A stretch of DNA of 64,000 nucleotides from UBA710 sp051656785 (GTDB lineage: Bacteria > Bacillota_I > Bacilli_A > Mycoplasmatales > Metamycoplasmataceae): contig JBOFJK010000002.1 in assembly GCA_051656785.1 (NCBI GenBank), forward strand, positions 1 through 64,000, written 5' to 3'. Position numbers and translations under genes: made by a program. Below, piece after piece: positions 32,942 to 45,360 of the stretch (position 1 is the first letter of the stretch; the number at the start of each line of letters is the position of its first letter). The notes beneath the pieces were generated by a model. It was not told where the DNA came from. It saw only the letters and a list, made by a program, of their open reading frames with translations, and searched no databases.

Positions 32942-34374
32942 TGATTAATAATTTTGAAGTTGTTATTGGTATTGAAATTCATTTAGAGTTAAATACTAAA
33001 ACTAAACTTTTTTCAAATACAAAAAATAATTTCCATTCATTACCAAATACCAATGTTAATGTTATTGATTTGGGCTATCCTGGAACACTTCCATCTTTAA
33101 ATAAAGAGGCAGTAGTTAAGGCTATAAAATTAGCTAAATCTCTTAAAATGGAAATAGATAATGAGTTACATTTTGATCGAAAAAATTATTTCTATACAGA
33201 TATTCCTAAAGGGTTTCAGATTACACAACAATTTAGACCAATTGGGAAAAATGGAATTTTAACTTTATTTTTAAATAATGGTAAAACAAAAAATATTAGA
33301 ATAAATAGAATACATATTGAAGAAGACACGGCTAGACAAATTCATACTGAAACAGAAACGTTAATAAATTACAATAGAGCAGGTGTCCCATTGATTGAAA
33401 TTGTTTCTGAGGCAGAGATAAATTCAGCTGAAGAAGCAGTAAGTTACATTGATTCAATTAGAACAATTGCTCTTTTTTTAGATATTAGTGATTCAAAAAT
33501 GTCTGAAGGTTCTCTAAGAGCTGATATAAATTTATCATTAAGAATGCTTGGTGATAAGAAACTAGGTCAAAAAGTGGAGATTAAAAATATTAATTCATTA
33601 AATAATGTTAAGAAAGCTATTGAATTTGAAATAGATTGTCAAATTAAAAAAATAATGAGTGGATTAGAAATTAAACAAGAAACAAAGCGATTTAATGAAG
33701 AAACTTCTGAAAATATTGTTATGAGAATGAAAGATGATGACATTGATTATAAATACTTTAAGGAACCTAATATACCACCCATAATATTAGATAAAAGTTG
33801 GATAAATGGAATTATTATAGGTGAATTGCCATGAGAAAAGAGGGAAAAATATAGAAATGATGGTATCCCTGAATCTTATATAGAATTACTGATAAATAAT
33901 TTATCAGTAGCAACTTTTTTTGATTCAATAAAATATAAGGATAGAGAATTATTAGCTAAATTTTTCTTCTCTGAAGTTATGCAATTAGCAAAAAATTTTA
34001 ATTTAGAAGTTCAAAAATTAGGAATAAAACAAAATGATATTACTGATTTAATTGATTTATCAATTAATTGTATTATTTCCGGAAAACAATTAAAAGAACT
34101 CTTCCCAAAATTAATTAACCTTAAAACAACAGTTAAAGAATTGGTTGAACAAAGTGGATTTAAACAGATTTCAGATTATGAAAATTTATCAGCACTAATA
34201 AATGATATAATTATGAAAAATTCAAACCTAAAAGAAGAATTTATTAAACGAAGAGAAAGATGTATAAAATTTGTTATGGGACAGCTTATGAAAATAACAA
34301 AAGGGCAAGCAAATCCAATCATTTCAACAGAAATCATAATTAAGGCTTTGGAGAAACATGTGAAAGAAGAATAA
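32941..34374 (+). CDS. gatB: Asp/Glu-tRNA amidotransferase subunit B
   Basis: 477 residues. FEVVIGIEIHLELNTKTKLF at the start, LGYPGTLPSLN, and HFDRKNYFYTDIPKGFQI are the GatB signatures; a YqeY-like tail closes it. Activates the mischarged tRNA by phosphorylation and amidates it. The usual Cys zinc ligands near residue 40 are absent (FSNTKNNFH). Its 3' end overlaps the yihY-type gene by 17 bases. Confidence 0.96.
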
Positions 34375-35488
34375 ATTAAAATCTGGTTGAGAATCTCTTG
34401 AAAAATCTAAGCCAAAAAAAGAGAACTATAAATGAGTTTTAAAACATATATATAGAAATACTACTGAGATTAGTATATTTGACAAGATTATAAAAATTAT
34501 TATTCTGATTTCATTAAAATTAACATTGAATAGAAAAATATTAGCTAATTCAATTAAAAAAAGAGAGCTAATAAATACTACTTATGAGAATATGTCTTCT
34601 CCAAAATTTAACTTCATTCCAGCTGGACTTGGTCTATATTTATTTTTATCCATGATTCCTATATCAATTATTGTGATTCTAGTTATTAGTGCCATTTCTC
34701 ATATACCAGTTTTAGCTGGTGATAGTAGTTTAGGTTGAGATATTATACTTAGAAAAGATGTTCTAGCTAAAATAATTCCTGGTGTCGATACTCTACTTAT
34801 AATTATTGATACAACTGATGTGAATATTATCTTTTTTAACACTACAATTATTCTTTTATTACTTTCCTCAATTTGATTTTCTTCAAAAGGTTTATCAAGA
34901 TTTATTGATAGTCAATCTGCAATTTATGATCATGTGGATCAGACTAACTTTATGATCAAAAGGTTAAGAGGAATAATGATGGTTCCTATTATATCTCTTT
35001 TCTTTATAATATCACTATTATCATTACTTCCTCTATTAGCTTTATATCAAAAATACTGACCACCACTTTCTGAAACAGAACGTGTATTTGGTTGAGAATA
35101 TGAAACATTATTTTATTTCACAATGCTAATTTATTTATCAATTTGAAGTTATGTTGGTGTTGGTTTATTATTTAGATTTTCACCACTATTTAAATTAAAG
35201 TGAAATGAAATTACACCAGGAATTATGATTACAATTATTCCAGCAATTATCTTTATAATGTCATTTGGATATATTGCCTCATTCATTGATTATACAAAGT
35301 ATGGTGCCATTGGAACATTCTTATATTCAATAACATTTGTTCTAGTTCTTTCATATTTCTTATATGCAGGAATCTTAATAAATGCATCATATTACAAGAC
35401 ATTTTTCTCACAAAGAATAGTTCCTAAAAAATGATTTTTAACCAACAGATTTTTAGAGAAATTAGATATATTCAAAAGACATAGATAG
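34358..35488 (+). CDS. YihY/BrkB-family integral membrane protein
   Basis: 376 residues with about six transmembrane segments. The layout of a basic N-terminus, FNFIPAGLGLYLFLSMIPIS, SKGLSRFIDSQ and LYAGILINASYYK fits the YihY/virulence factor BrkB family (formerly mis-named RNase BN). Function in bacteria not established. The start at 34358 (ATG, behind GGAG) lies inside gatB; reading needs TGA as Trp at residue 2. Last gene of the acpS-to-gatB run; convergent with secA at 14 bases. Confidence 0.82.
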
Positions 35489-35501
35489 GATAAGATATTC
35501 A

Positions 35502-38156
35502 TTATTTAAAATTAAGAGTCTTATCTAGATGAGATAATTCATCATATAAGGAATTTAAAGTATTATTTTCAATTTCAAGAGTACTATTTGTATTCATTTT
35601 CATTGCAGAATCAACAAATTTAAATGATGATCTTATTTTTTCAATAATCACACCTCTCAATTCAACAGGAGTATTTTGAGGAATTTCAATAATTACACCA
35701 TCAACATTAATTTTCTCTGTTTGATTAGGAATAATATTAATATTATTTAGTAATGATATAAGAGTATTAAAGGCAATTTCATGACACATTTCATTAAATT
35801 TAGAAGTGCCTAATTCGGCATAAACTTGATAAGGATTCTTTTGTGAATATTGAACAATGTTTGTTGAAGACCTTAATTTATCCATGATATCAATATGATA
35901 TTGCCATTGTGCATCTATAACTTCAATGAAAGTTGTTCTTTCATTTGATTGAATTCACTCTAATGATGATTTTTCAATTGATATCTTTCTTGATTTAGTA
36001 TAAAGTTCTGTAACAACTTTTTCAAAAAATAATGGGATAGATTCATTTGTTAAATGTTTGAATTGTTCTTCTTCAAAAGTTAAACCTGTTTCTTTCATAA
36101 ATGTTTCATTAATATAGCTAGTTAACTTACTATAATTAACTAATCCTGTTTTTTGAAGAACTCCTTCTACATATATTAGTTGCTTACTTGCACTCTTAAT
36201 TATCTTCTTAATTATTGGAAATAAGTCAGGTTTAGATAAAACAATATCTCTCTGTTTATAAAGTAAATCTCTTTGTCTTCTGATAACATCATCATAATTT
36301 AAAACTGATTTTCTACTATCATAGTTAAAACCTTCAATTTTTCTTTGTGCTCTTGCAAATGCCCTTAAAATAATCTTTCCTTCAATTTTATTTTCACCAA
36401 CATCCTTAAAAATATCTTTTCATTTATCTTGTAATGAAAATCTTTGAATAAGTTGATCTTCTACAGAAAGAAAAAATTTTGATTCCCCAATATCTCCTTG
36501 ACGACCAGCACGACCTTTTAATTGATTGTCAATTCTTCTTGATTCAGCTTTATTAGTACCAAAAACAAAAAGACCACCTGCCTCAACTGCTCCAGGGCCT
36601 AATTTAATATCCGTTCCACGACCAGCCATATTTGTTGCAATAGTAATGGCATTTAACTCACCTGCTCTTGAAATAATTTCAGCTTCTGCTTTATTCTGCT
36701 TAGCATTTAAAACAGTGTGAGGAATATTATGTTTTAAAAGTAATTCATGTAAGTATTCAGATTCCTTAACCTCAGCAGTACCTATAAGTATTGGTTGACC
36801 TTTTTTTCTAAGTCGTTCAATTTCTTTTACCATTGCTTGAAATTTATATTTGTAACTAATATAAACTTCATCTTGATGATCAATTCTTTTTATTGGTTTA
36901 TTTGTAGGTATAACATTAACCCTCATATTGTAAATATCTAAAAATTCTTGTTCTTCTGTTTTTGCAGTACCAGTCATTCCAGATAGTTTTTTAAACATCC
37001 TAAAAAAGTTTTGGTATGTAATAGTTGCCATAGTTTTAGTTTCAGGTTCTATTTGAATTTTTTCTTTAGCTTGTATTGCTTGTTGTAATCCTTCTGAATA
37101 TGCTCGACCTTCCATTATCCTTCCAGTGAATGCATCAACTAATTCTATCTTTTCATTTAATACAATATATTCAACATCACGTTTCATTATTATTTGTGCA
37201 CGTAATGCATTTTGAATACGGTGAACAATCTCAGAGTTTTGAATTTCATATATATTTTTAACATCATAAAATGCATTTGCCTTATTTACTCCATTGTGGT
37301 TCAATGAGACTGATTGTGTTTCATGATCAGTTTCATAGTCATCATCCGTTAAAGAGACAACAAATTGATTTGCTGTTTCGTATAATTTTGAATCATTTTT
37401 TTCACCACCTGAAATTATTAAAGGGGTTTTAGCTTCATCAATTAATATTGAATCAACTTCATCAATTAAGGCATAGTTCAATCCTCTTTGAACCTTTTGA
37501 TTTAAAGTAGTAACCATATTATCTCTTAAATAATCAAAACCTAATTCGGAATGAATTGAATATGTTATATCACATGAGTATGCCATCCTCTTTTCTTCTT
37601 TACTAGCTTTAGGTTTATTAATTCCAACTGTTAAGCCTAACCAATTAAACACTCTACCAGTCTCTTCTGCATCACGAGTTGCAAGATATTCATTAACAGT
37701 TGAAACTATAACTCCCTTTTCACTCAGAGCATTTAAGTATATTGGAGCAATTGAAGCAATTGTTTTACCTTCACCAGTTTTCATTTCTGCTACAGAACCC
37801 ATATCTAAAATTATTCCACCTAAAATTTGAACATCAAAAGGTCTTTTTTTAAGTATTCTAAATGTAGCTTCTCTAGCAACGGCAAAAGCTTCATTTCTAA
37901 CACTTACTAAAGTCTCGCCTTTTTTTAATCTTTGTTTAAAAACACGAGTTTTATTTTTTAATTGATCATCAGTTAAATTTTTAATTGTTCTTTCAAGAGC
38001 ATTAATTTTTTTTAATGATTCTTCAGCTGCACGAATTTCAGCAGATCTAAAAATAAGAGATTCTTTTCTTGCCCTTTTTTGTTCTTTCTTTTCTCTTTTT
38101 TGATCAGCAATTTTTGACTTGGGATGATCTGAAGAATTTGTATTAGTAACATTCAT
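35502..38156 (-). CDS. secA: preprotein translocase subunit SecA
   Basis: 884 residues. ATPase motor for Sec export. Walker A MKTGEGKT at residues 125-132, LIDEVDSILIDEAKTPLI for motif II, then TNMAGRGTDI and GRAGRQGDIG in the second nucleotide-binding fold. The C-terminal zinc-binding Cys cluster and SecB tail are missing, as usual in mollicutes. The first ~35 residues are an unusual charged extension rich in Lys and Arg. Separated from tig by an intrinsic terminator. Confidence 0.97.
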
Positions 38157-38172
38157 ATATATAATTTTATAT

Positions 38173-38201
38173 AAAAAAAACTTTTTGTCATTAAAAAGTT
38201 T
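38173..38201 (-). terminator. intrinsic terminator of tig
   Basis: On the minus strand AAACTTTTT pairs with AAAAAGTTT around a six-base loop, then a T-run. Located between the tig stop and the secA start. Confidence 0.7.
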
Positions 38202-38210
38202 ATTTAGTGA

Positions 38211-39509
38211 TTATTTTGAATTATGTTTTATTAGCATATCAAGAACTAAATCATTTACAATTTGAGGTTCCAATTTCTCTTTAGGTAGCATTCCTTTTAT
38301 AATATTTACATCCTCAATATTGTAAACCTTTGCAAGCTTTTCATATTGGTTTTCAAAATCTTTTTCACTTGCTTCAATTTTTTCAATTTTTGCTAAATGT
38401 GCAAAAAGCAATGAAGTTTTAATGTTCTTTTCAGCTTCAACTGTTAATTCTTTTGTAATATCATTATTTGTCATTTTTGTTAATTTTAAATATTCTTTTC
38501 TAGATATTCCTTGTTTTTTCAAACTCTCTTCAAGTTTTTTAGATAACATTTGCACTTCTTTTAACATAAGAGTATTAGGAACAGGAATTTCATTTTGATT
38601 TAATAACCTAGAAAAAACTTCATTTTTAAATTTTATTCTAGCTTTTTCAAGATTTTCTCTCTTTGTCAAATCTAATAAATATTTTCTTAATTCACTTGGA
38701 GTATTAACATCTTTAATATTCAAGGTTTTAACAAACTCTACATTAAGTTCTGGTAAATCAAATTCCTTAATTTCTTTAATATTTAATTTAAAATCTGCAT
38801 CTTTATTTGCCAATTCTTTAACATGATAGTCTTTAGGGAATGTAACTTTTATACTACTTTCACCTAATTTTAAACCTATTATTTTGTCCTCAAAACCGGG
38901 GATAAAACTACCTGAACCTACCTTTAATTCAAAATCTTCAGCTTCTCCCCCTTCAAAAGCTTTCTTATCTACAAAACCTTTAAAATCAAAAATAATTGTA
39001 TCACCTTTTTCAACTTTTGCATTTTTACCTTCTTTAGGTAATAATACTGCAGTTTTAGATAGAAGGTTTTTCTCCTGCTCAATAACATCTTTCTTTAATT
39101 TTTCATCAGTAGCAGGTTTGTCTAAAGTAATTCCTGTTTTTTTGTAATCTTTCAGTTTGAAATCAGGAAATAATGGGTAAATAAAAATTATTTCTAATTC
39201 ATCACTTGTTACTTTTTCAACTGTATATGTTGGATGATCTAAAATAATTTCATCATCATTAATTTCTTTTGAAGCAACTACAACATATTTATCAAGAAGA
39301 GATAAAATTGCTTTTTCTCATATTTGAGATTGATCAATAAGTTCTTTCGCTTTTTCTAATGGAACTTTTCCTTTTCTAAATCCCTTAATACTTACATTTT
39401 TTGCTAATGCTTCAAAAGCTTTAGTTTGTGCATTTTTCCAATCATCTTTCAAAATGGGAACTGAAATTCTCATTTCTGAAGTTTTTTTATCAATTGTTTT
39501 TTTAATCAT
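38211..39509 (-). CDS. tig: trigger factor
   Basis: 432 residues. The ribosome-docking signature GFRKGKVP is at residues 43-50. The central FKBP-like peptidyl-prolyl isomerase domain (FDFKGFVDKKAFEGGEAEDF) and a long Lys/Glu-rich C-terminal cradle follow. Binds nascent chains at the exit tunnel. One TGA Trp near residue 64. Monocistronic by its terminator. Confidence 0.95.
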
Positions 39510-39577
39510 ATTTTAAATATCTCTTTTCTTAAATTTGCAATTAAAACAAAATGCAAAAGTATTTTGAGATAATTATA

Positions 39578-40276
39578 CTAATTTTTAGAAATAGTTTCAA
39601 AAATTTTAATAGCTTCTTTATTACCTTCAAGGACTTTTTCATCACCTAGCAATGCTTTGGCTACTAAAATCATTTCTTCAACAACACTAATATATTTTAA
39701 GTTTAAATTATTTGGAAAAATAATTGATAAATAAATTAAAAATGATTCCATTGCAATTCTTTTAACAACTAAATCATCAATATTTTTAGATTCAATATCC
39801 ATTATATTTTGAATACAATACTTAGAATCAAAAACTGATTTTAATTTTGAAGGATTAATAATAATTTTATCAACAATAAAATCATGATTCATTTTTTGAA
39901 TAATTAAACTTTCAATGAATATGGTTTTGGCATTTTTAGCAATCTTTGGTGATGATAAAATCTCCTGAATTTTATCCTCAAATCCTACTCAATTAAATTG
40001 AGAAATTTGTGTTAATGCCAAAGAAAGTTTTCCACTCTTATGCCCTTCAGAAGTTATTATATCTAATACCTCATCTCTGGTTAAAGTAATTTTTTTGTCA
40101 TCAAAATCTTGTGAATACTCCTTAAATAATTTTTGCATTTCATCTAGATAATCACTCGGTATATAAGGCATTGCAAGTTCTTTTTTTAACAATAAAACTG
40201 CTTGGTCTAAATCTGTTTCTCTTATTTTTTTAATCTCATTGATTATTTCTTTATAATAATTTTTTTCTTCACTCAT
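39578..40276 (-). CDS. DUF3196-like hypothetical protein
   Basis: 232 residues, all-helical in appearance, soluble. The N-terminus, with EIINEIKKIRETD and LKKELAMPYIPSDY, matches my recollection of the mycoplasma-restricted DUF3196 family, for which a helical structure is known but no function. Met at 40276 is preferred over an in-frame upstream start at 40315 that would run into the tRNA leader. One TGA Trp. Confidence 0.7.
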
Positions 40277-40322
40277 AATATTAATATCATATATTATTTC
40301 TTTTGAAAAAAGCAAAAAAAAA

Positions 40323-40398
40323 TGGCGATCACGGGAGGATTCGAACCTCCGACCACATGCTTAGAAGGCACGTGCTCTGTCCCCTGAGCTACGCGACC
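40323..40398 (-). tRNA. tRNA-Arg (UCU)
   Basis: 76 nt on the minus strand with encoded CCA. Acceptor GGTCGCG pairs with CGTGATC with two G-U pairs; the anticodon loop CTTCTAA gives TCT; GGTTCGAATCC in the T arm. Reads AGA and AGG, the main Arg codons of this AT-rich genome. Confidence 0.95.
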
Positions 40399-40474
40399 AT
40401 TTTAATAATTAAATTTTATCATAATTAATTATGTTTTAATCATGATAAGAAGGAAAATAATTTATACTTAAATT

Positions 40475-42148
40475 CTAACCCTTCAATGCTTTGATAATAT
40501 TTTTAGCCACTGTCATACTTACAACCTTCTCTAAGTCCTCCATAGAGGCATTATAAATGTTATTATATGTTTTGAAATGATCAAGAATTCTTAATTCAGT
40601 TTTTGGTCCTACACCATTAATCTTAATTAATTTACCTTCTAAACTATTTTTGGAACTTTTATTTCTATAAAAAGACTTTGCAAATCTATCAACTTCTTCT
40701 TGCATTCCACTTAAAAATAAATATGCACTTTCATCAATATGTTTCTTTATACCATTTTCTAGGATAATGAAATCAGTTTTATGTTTTTCATTTTTTACTA
40801 AACCAATTATTGGAACAATAATCTTTAAAATTCTTAATATATTTTTAGCTTCATTTAACTGTTGAATTCCTCCATCCACAATGATTAATTTCGGAATAGT
40901 TATTTCATGTTCAAAATATCTTGTTAAACCTTGTTTTATATATTCAACATCGCTTCTTCTTGAATTAGAAACAATACTGAATTTTCTATATTCACTTTTT
41001 TGAGGTATTCCATTTCTATATGAAATTATTGCTGAAACTGCATTTGTATTTTTAAAATTAGAGTTATCAATCATTATTATATGGTTAAGATTATTCGTAT
41101 TTGTTACATTAGATAAAAATTTCAATCCTTCAGCAATAATTTTTTGTTTATTTTCATATTCCATAATTTTAATATTAGAATTTGCTTCAGCATTTTTAAT
41201 AGCTGAATTAAGAATTGTAAAATATTTTCCTTTTTGAGGAATAAATATTTCTGTGTCAAAAAAGAAACTACTTGATCCAAGTTCTAAATTAGTTATTATT
41301 TTTTTTGGTAATTGTTTATTTTTATAAAATTGGTTTACAAACTGTCTAATTGTTTCAATTGTATCTATCTTAATTTCTAGTGTTTGAATATCACTATTTA
41401 TTAATAATCCATTTCTATAAAATTGAATACAAAAAATAAAAAAATTTTCTTTAATAATCCCTACTAAAACATCAAAATTTTTATTATTTTTAAATTCCAC
41501 AACTTGAACTTGTTTGTGCATTTTTATAAATTTGATAACATCTTTATATTCATTTGCTCTTTCATATTGTTCATTATCTGCTGCATGGTTCATTTTATTT
41601 GATAAATCTGATATTAAATCATTATTATTTTTAGATAGAATTTTTTTTGCAAGTAAGAATTTTTTACTTCAAAATTCATTCGTCGCTTTTTTAATAGGCA
41701 ATCCTTTTTCATATAAGCACTCACTTCTTAAAAAATTAAGCATTATTTTTGAACTACCATTATTAATAAATGGTCCATAATAAAGGTTATTTTTGTTTTC
41801 AGTATTGACAATAAATTTTATACTAATTGATAATCCAGTTTTATCCAAAAGAATATTTATATATGGGTATTTACGATCATCCATTAGTGAAATATTGTAA
41901 AAGGGTTTGTATTTAGAGATTAAATTTCTCTCAAGTAACAATGCCTCATTTTCATTATTACAAATAATGAACTCGAAATCATTAATCATTTCAACCATTT
42001 TGGTTGTTTTAAATGAATTAATGGTTCCATTAAAATATTGTGTCATTCGCTTTTTTAAGTTTTTTGCCTTGCCTGCATAAATTATGTTTTTATTTTTATC
42101 TTTTCATAAATACACTCCTGCAAGCTCAGGCACATTATTTAAATCCAT
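40475..42148 (-). CDS. uvrC: excinuclease ABC subunit C
   Basis: 557 residues. GIY-YIG nuclease domain at the start: AGVYLWKDKNKNIIYAGKAKNLKKR. The UVR helix includes NEQYERANEYKD. The RNase H-like domain shows MIDNSN (Asp), IIVDGGIQQL (Asp) and EEVDRFAKSF near 485; in typical UvrC the last block reads EAHRFA, so the usual His is Asp here. A helix-hairpin-helix pair ends it. Makes both cuts in nucleotide excision repair. ATG overlaps the thioredoxin-like stop. Confidence 0.93.
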
Positions 42149-42477
42149 TAGAGTAGTTTATTAATTTCCTCAATCATTACATTAAGAGGAGTATATTCAT
42201 ATTTAATGCCCATAATTTTCCCATTTTGCAAAAAAACATGTGTTGGTATTTTAAGAACTTGATATTCACTTTTTTCGTCTCTGAATAGTTTTGCCTCTTC
42301 TGCATCAACTTTGATAAATCTTACATTTTTATTATCAATAAAGTGATTATATAATTCTTCTACTATTGGTTCCATCATGATACAGTCTCCACATCAATCT
42401 GCACCAATAAATAAATATGTTACCTTTGTGTCTTTGAATGTTTTTTGAGCTTCTTCTCATTTCATTAAATTAATCAT
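42148..42477 (-). CDS. thioredoxin-like protein
   Basis: 109 residues of thioredoxin fold. ADWCGDCIMMEP gives a CGDC active site instead of CGPC; VRFIKVDAEE and IPTHVFLQNGK with the cis-Pro of thioredoxins follow. Dithiol/disulfide exchange is the likely activity; partners unknown. ATG 42477 has AAGG six bases upstream; an alternative Met lies at residue 5. Overlaps the upstream membrane protein gene by eight bases and uvrC by one. Confidence 0.85.
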
Positions 42478-43555
42478 TTTTTACCTTCTTCTTATCTTTT
42501 TTAATTTTTTTATTTTTCTTGTGATTATTTTCTAATTTTAACTCAGATGTTTGTTTATATGTATTGGGAATTTTATTTTTCTTCTTAATACTGTCTTCAT
42601 TATTGAAAATAAAGTTAGTATCATCAAATTGTTTATTATTTTTTAATTTTATTTTCTGTGTATCTTTTTCACTAAAAATGAAATTACTCGAATCTATGAA
42701 TGGATTATCAAAAGGAAATGTTTCTATTTTAGCTTCTTCATTTTTGATACTTTCTTCTTTATTAATGTTTGATTTTTTCTTTATTGCTATTTCTTTAATA
42801 TTAGTTTCATTAATATCATCAATAATTTTTATACCAAAATCTGTTACAACAATTTTGTGTTTATCTTCAAAAGTTAAATCTACAATTTTAGTTTCATGTT
42901 CTTTATTTTCTTTTTCAAGTTCTTTTTTCTCTTTAATTTTTTTCTCAAATCTATTTATTGGAGAACCAAAAAATAAGTAAAATACAAAATATGATATTAA
43001 GAGAATAGAAAAAATGATTGAGACAATTGTTCCGCCAATAGAATACAAAATCGATAATACAAAATTATTGATTACTCCGGCATTCATTATATTTGGTTCA
43101 AGGGCATTATTAAATGAAGTAAAGTTTTCTCATCAGGTATTAAAATTTATTTTCCATACTTCTATCCCAGGAAAAGGTGAACTATTATTTATCATGTAAA
43201 TTGTGGTTTCAATAATTAATACAATGCCAAATATTAATAAGAAGAAATTTAGTCAAGAATAATGAAAGACATGTATCCTGGAAATCATTTTTATTAAATA
43301 TATATTGAAATTAAATAATTTAGAGATAGCATAATATGCAAACACTATGTAAAATATAAATGAATAATATCCAAAAGCTAACCCAAAGGTATAACCTGGA
43401 ATTGTTGATAGAAAGGGTATTTGAACAATCGAAATGATAAAAAAAAGTAGTGTTATTGCTAGTAATATTAGAGAAAAAAGACGACCATTACTTCAAATAT
43501 GGTAATTATTTTTGAACTCACTACCAATTTTTTTTTTCTTTGCTTGCCTAATCAT
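42470..43555 (-). CDS. four-pass membrane protein with long charged tail, unknown
   Basis: 361 residues. Four hydrophobic stretches lie at about 27-47, 53-75, 98-118 and 166-190; after them comes ~170 residues of hydrophilic Lys/Glu/Asn-rich sequence, with two copies of a D-x-S/T-N-F-I-F phrase. The helix spacing recalls the FtsK N-terminal membrane module, but there is no ATPase domain and I do not assign it. Both TGG and TGA encode Trp. Start ATG 43555 needs TGA read-through. Co-transcribed with the thioredoxin-like gene and uvrC. Confidence 0.65.
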
Positions 43556-43580
43556 TTCTTAATTATAATATATATTATTT

Positions 43581-45236
43581 TTAAATCTCATTAAAAATGA
43601 CAACCACCATAGGTTCTTTGTCAGTTAATTTAAATATTTTTTTTCTAATAATTTTTCTAATGTTATCTTGAATGGAATATAAATTGAATTTAGTATCTTG
43701 TTTAATTCCATTGTAATAAACAATAATTGTTGTTTCTTTTATTAATTTGTCCATTTCATCTCTAGCCTCAGAAGTAATAACACCTATGTATTTAACATCA
43801 ATGTGATCATATAATTTCTTTGTTTGTTTGTCATAAAGTGCAGATATCACTAGAACTCCATCCCTTGCAATAACTTCTCTTTCATAAATAACTTCTTTTG
43901 AAATATCGCCAACACCAAATCCATCAATAATTACATCACCTACATCAGCAATTTTTTCTTTTTGTGAAACTAATTTACCATCTTTAAATCTAGCAATCTT
44001 TCCATTTTGTAAGGGGATTGTTTTATTCTGAGTTAACCCTCCTCTAATTGCCTCTTTAGTTGCAACTATTAAATATCTATATAAACCTTGTGCAGGAATA
44101 AAATACTCTGGTTTTAGAATTTTATTTATATTATAAATATCTTCTTTTGCTGGTCTACAACGATAAAATTCATTATCAGTATAATCAATAATATGAGGGG
44201 TTTTTCTAGCTAACTCATCTAGTGCATAAGTAGATTCAGTTTCCAAACCATTAACTGGTGCAGCAATCATTATGATATGATCGTCATTTTTTATTTTTAG
44301 ATAAACATCATTATTGTCAGTTATTCTAACAAATCTTTTATATAATCTCTCAACAGTTCCAGTAACAATAATAACACAACTTTTTTCATCTTTTATTTTC
44401 TTGTAATCAACAATTTTAGGTAATTTTAAATTAGGATTGTAACTAATTAAATATTCTAAAAGTTGGTGATATATTCTTCCATAAGTAATTACTGTTCTAT
44501 TATTTTCTAGTGCTAAATCTAAAATTTGTTGTAATGAAGACATTTCATGATCATAAGAACCGATAATAATTCTTTCATCATTTTTCATAGAACTAAATTT
44601 ATCTCCTAGTAAATTTTTTATATCAATATGTTCACTAGAAACACCATTAAAATTTGACATTCCTGAATCCATGATTAGAGCTAAAATTTTTGGATTATCT
44701 TGTTTTATTTTTTCAATATTTGTTTTTCCATATACACCTAAATCATCAACGACAAAATTAAACATAAATATAATGCTTCCGTCATCTGTTTTAAAATTAA
44801 ATCCAATTGTACCGGGTAAAGCACCTGCCAATTCGATTGGTTCAACCATTATAGAACCAATTTTTTCACCATTATTATTAATATTTTTAATTTGGTATTG
44901 TGGTTTACCAATATCATATTTAGGAATTCTTTCATTAATTAGGAATGTAGAAAAATCAGAACAATATATTGTCAATTTAGGAACCATCATTAGTAATCAA
45001 GGTAATGCCGAGAAAGATTCATTTTGAACATCAGTAATAAATAAACCTTTTATTCTATCTGCATTATCTTGAAGATAAGTAAAATTTGGAATCAATGTGT
45101 CAATTCCGTGAGAGGCCGAAATTGGAATTTTTGTTCCTACATTTACAATATATATATCACTATCTACTTCAAGGACATATGAGTTTTTACCATTTTCATC
45201 CAAACCACCTAAGGCAAAGAATTTTATATTAGACAT
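43581..45236 (-). CDS. RNase J-like protein lacking the metal ligands
   Basis: 551 residues, co-linear with the RNase J at 50947-52665. LGGLDENGKNSYVLE and the spacing of all blocks match RNase J, but the metallo-beta-lactamase H-x-H-x-D-H motif at residues 68-74 reads TDVQNES, the GDF block reads FNF, and PxHGEYR reads PAQGLYR. The family fold and beta-CASP/C-terminal domains seem kept. By analogy with RNase J2 of Firmicutes, it may be a non-catalytic partner of RNase J1; that is inferred. One TGA Trp at residue 80. Downstream of the divergent nrnA promoter region. Confidence 0.82.
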
Positions 45237-45360
45237 TTAATCTCCATTTCAATCTACTGAATTATTCATATTTATTGTGACGAACTAAGATAATTTATTT
45301 TTAAAATTATATCAAATATAAATATTATTTTAATTGTTATTTAAGTTAAAATTTATATTT

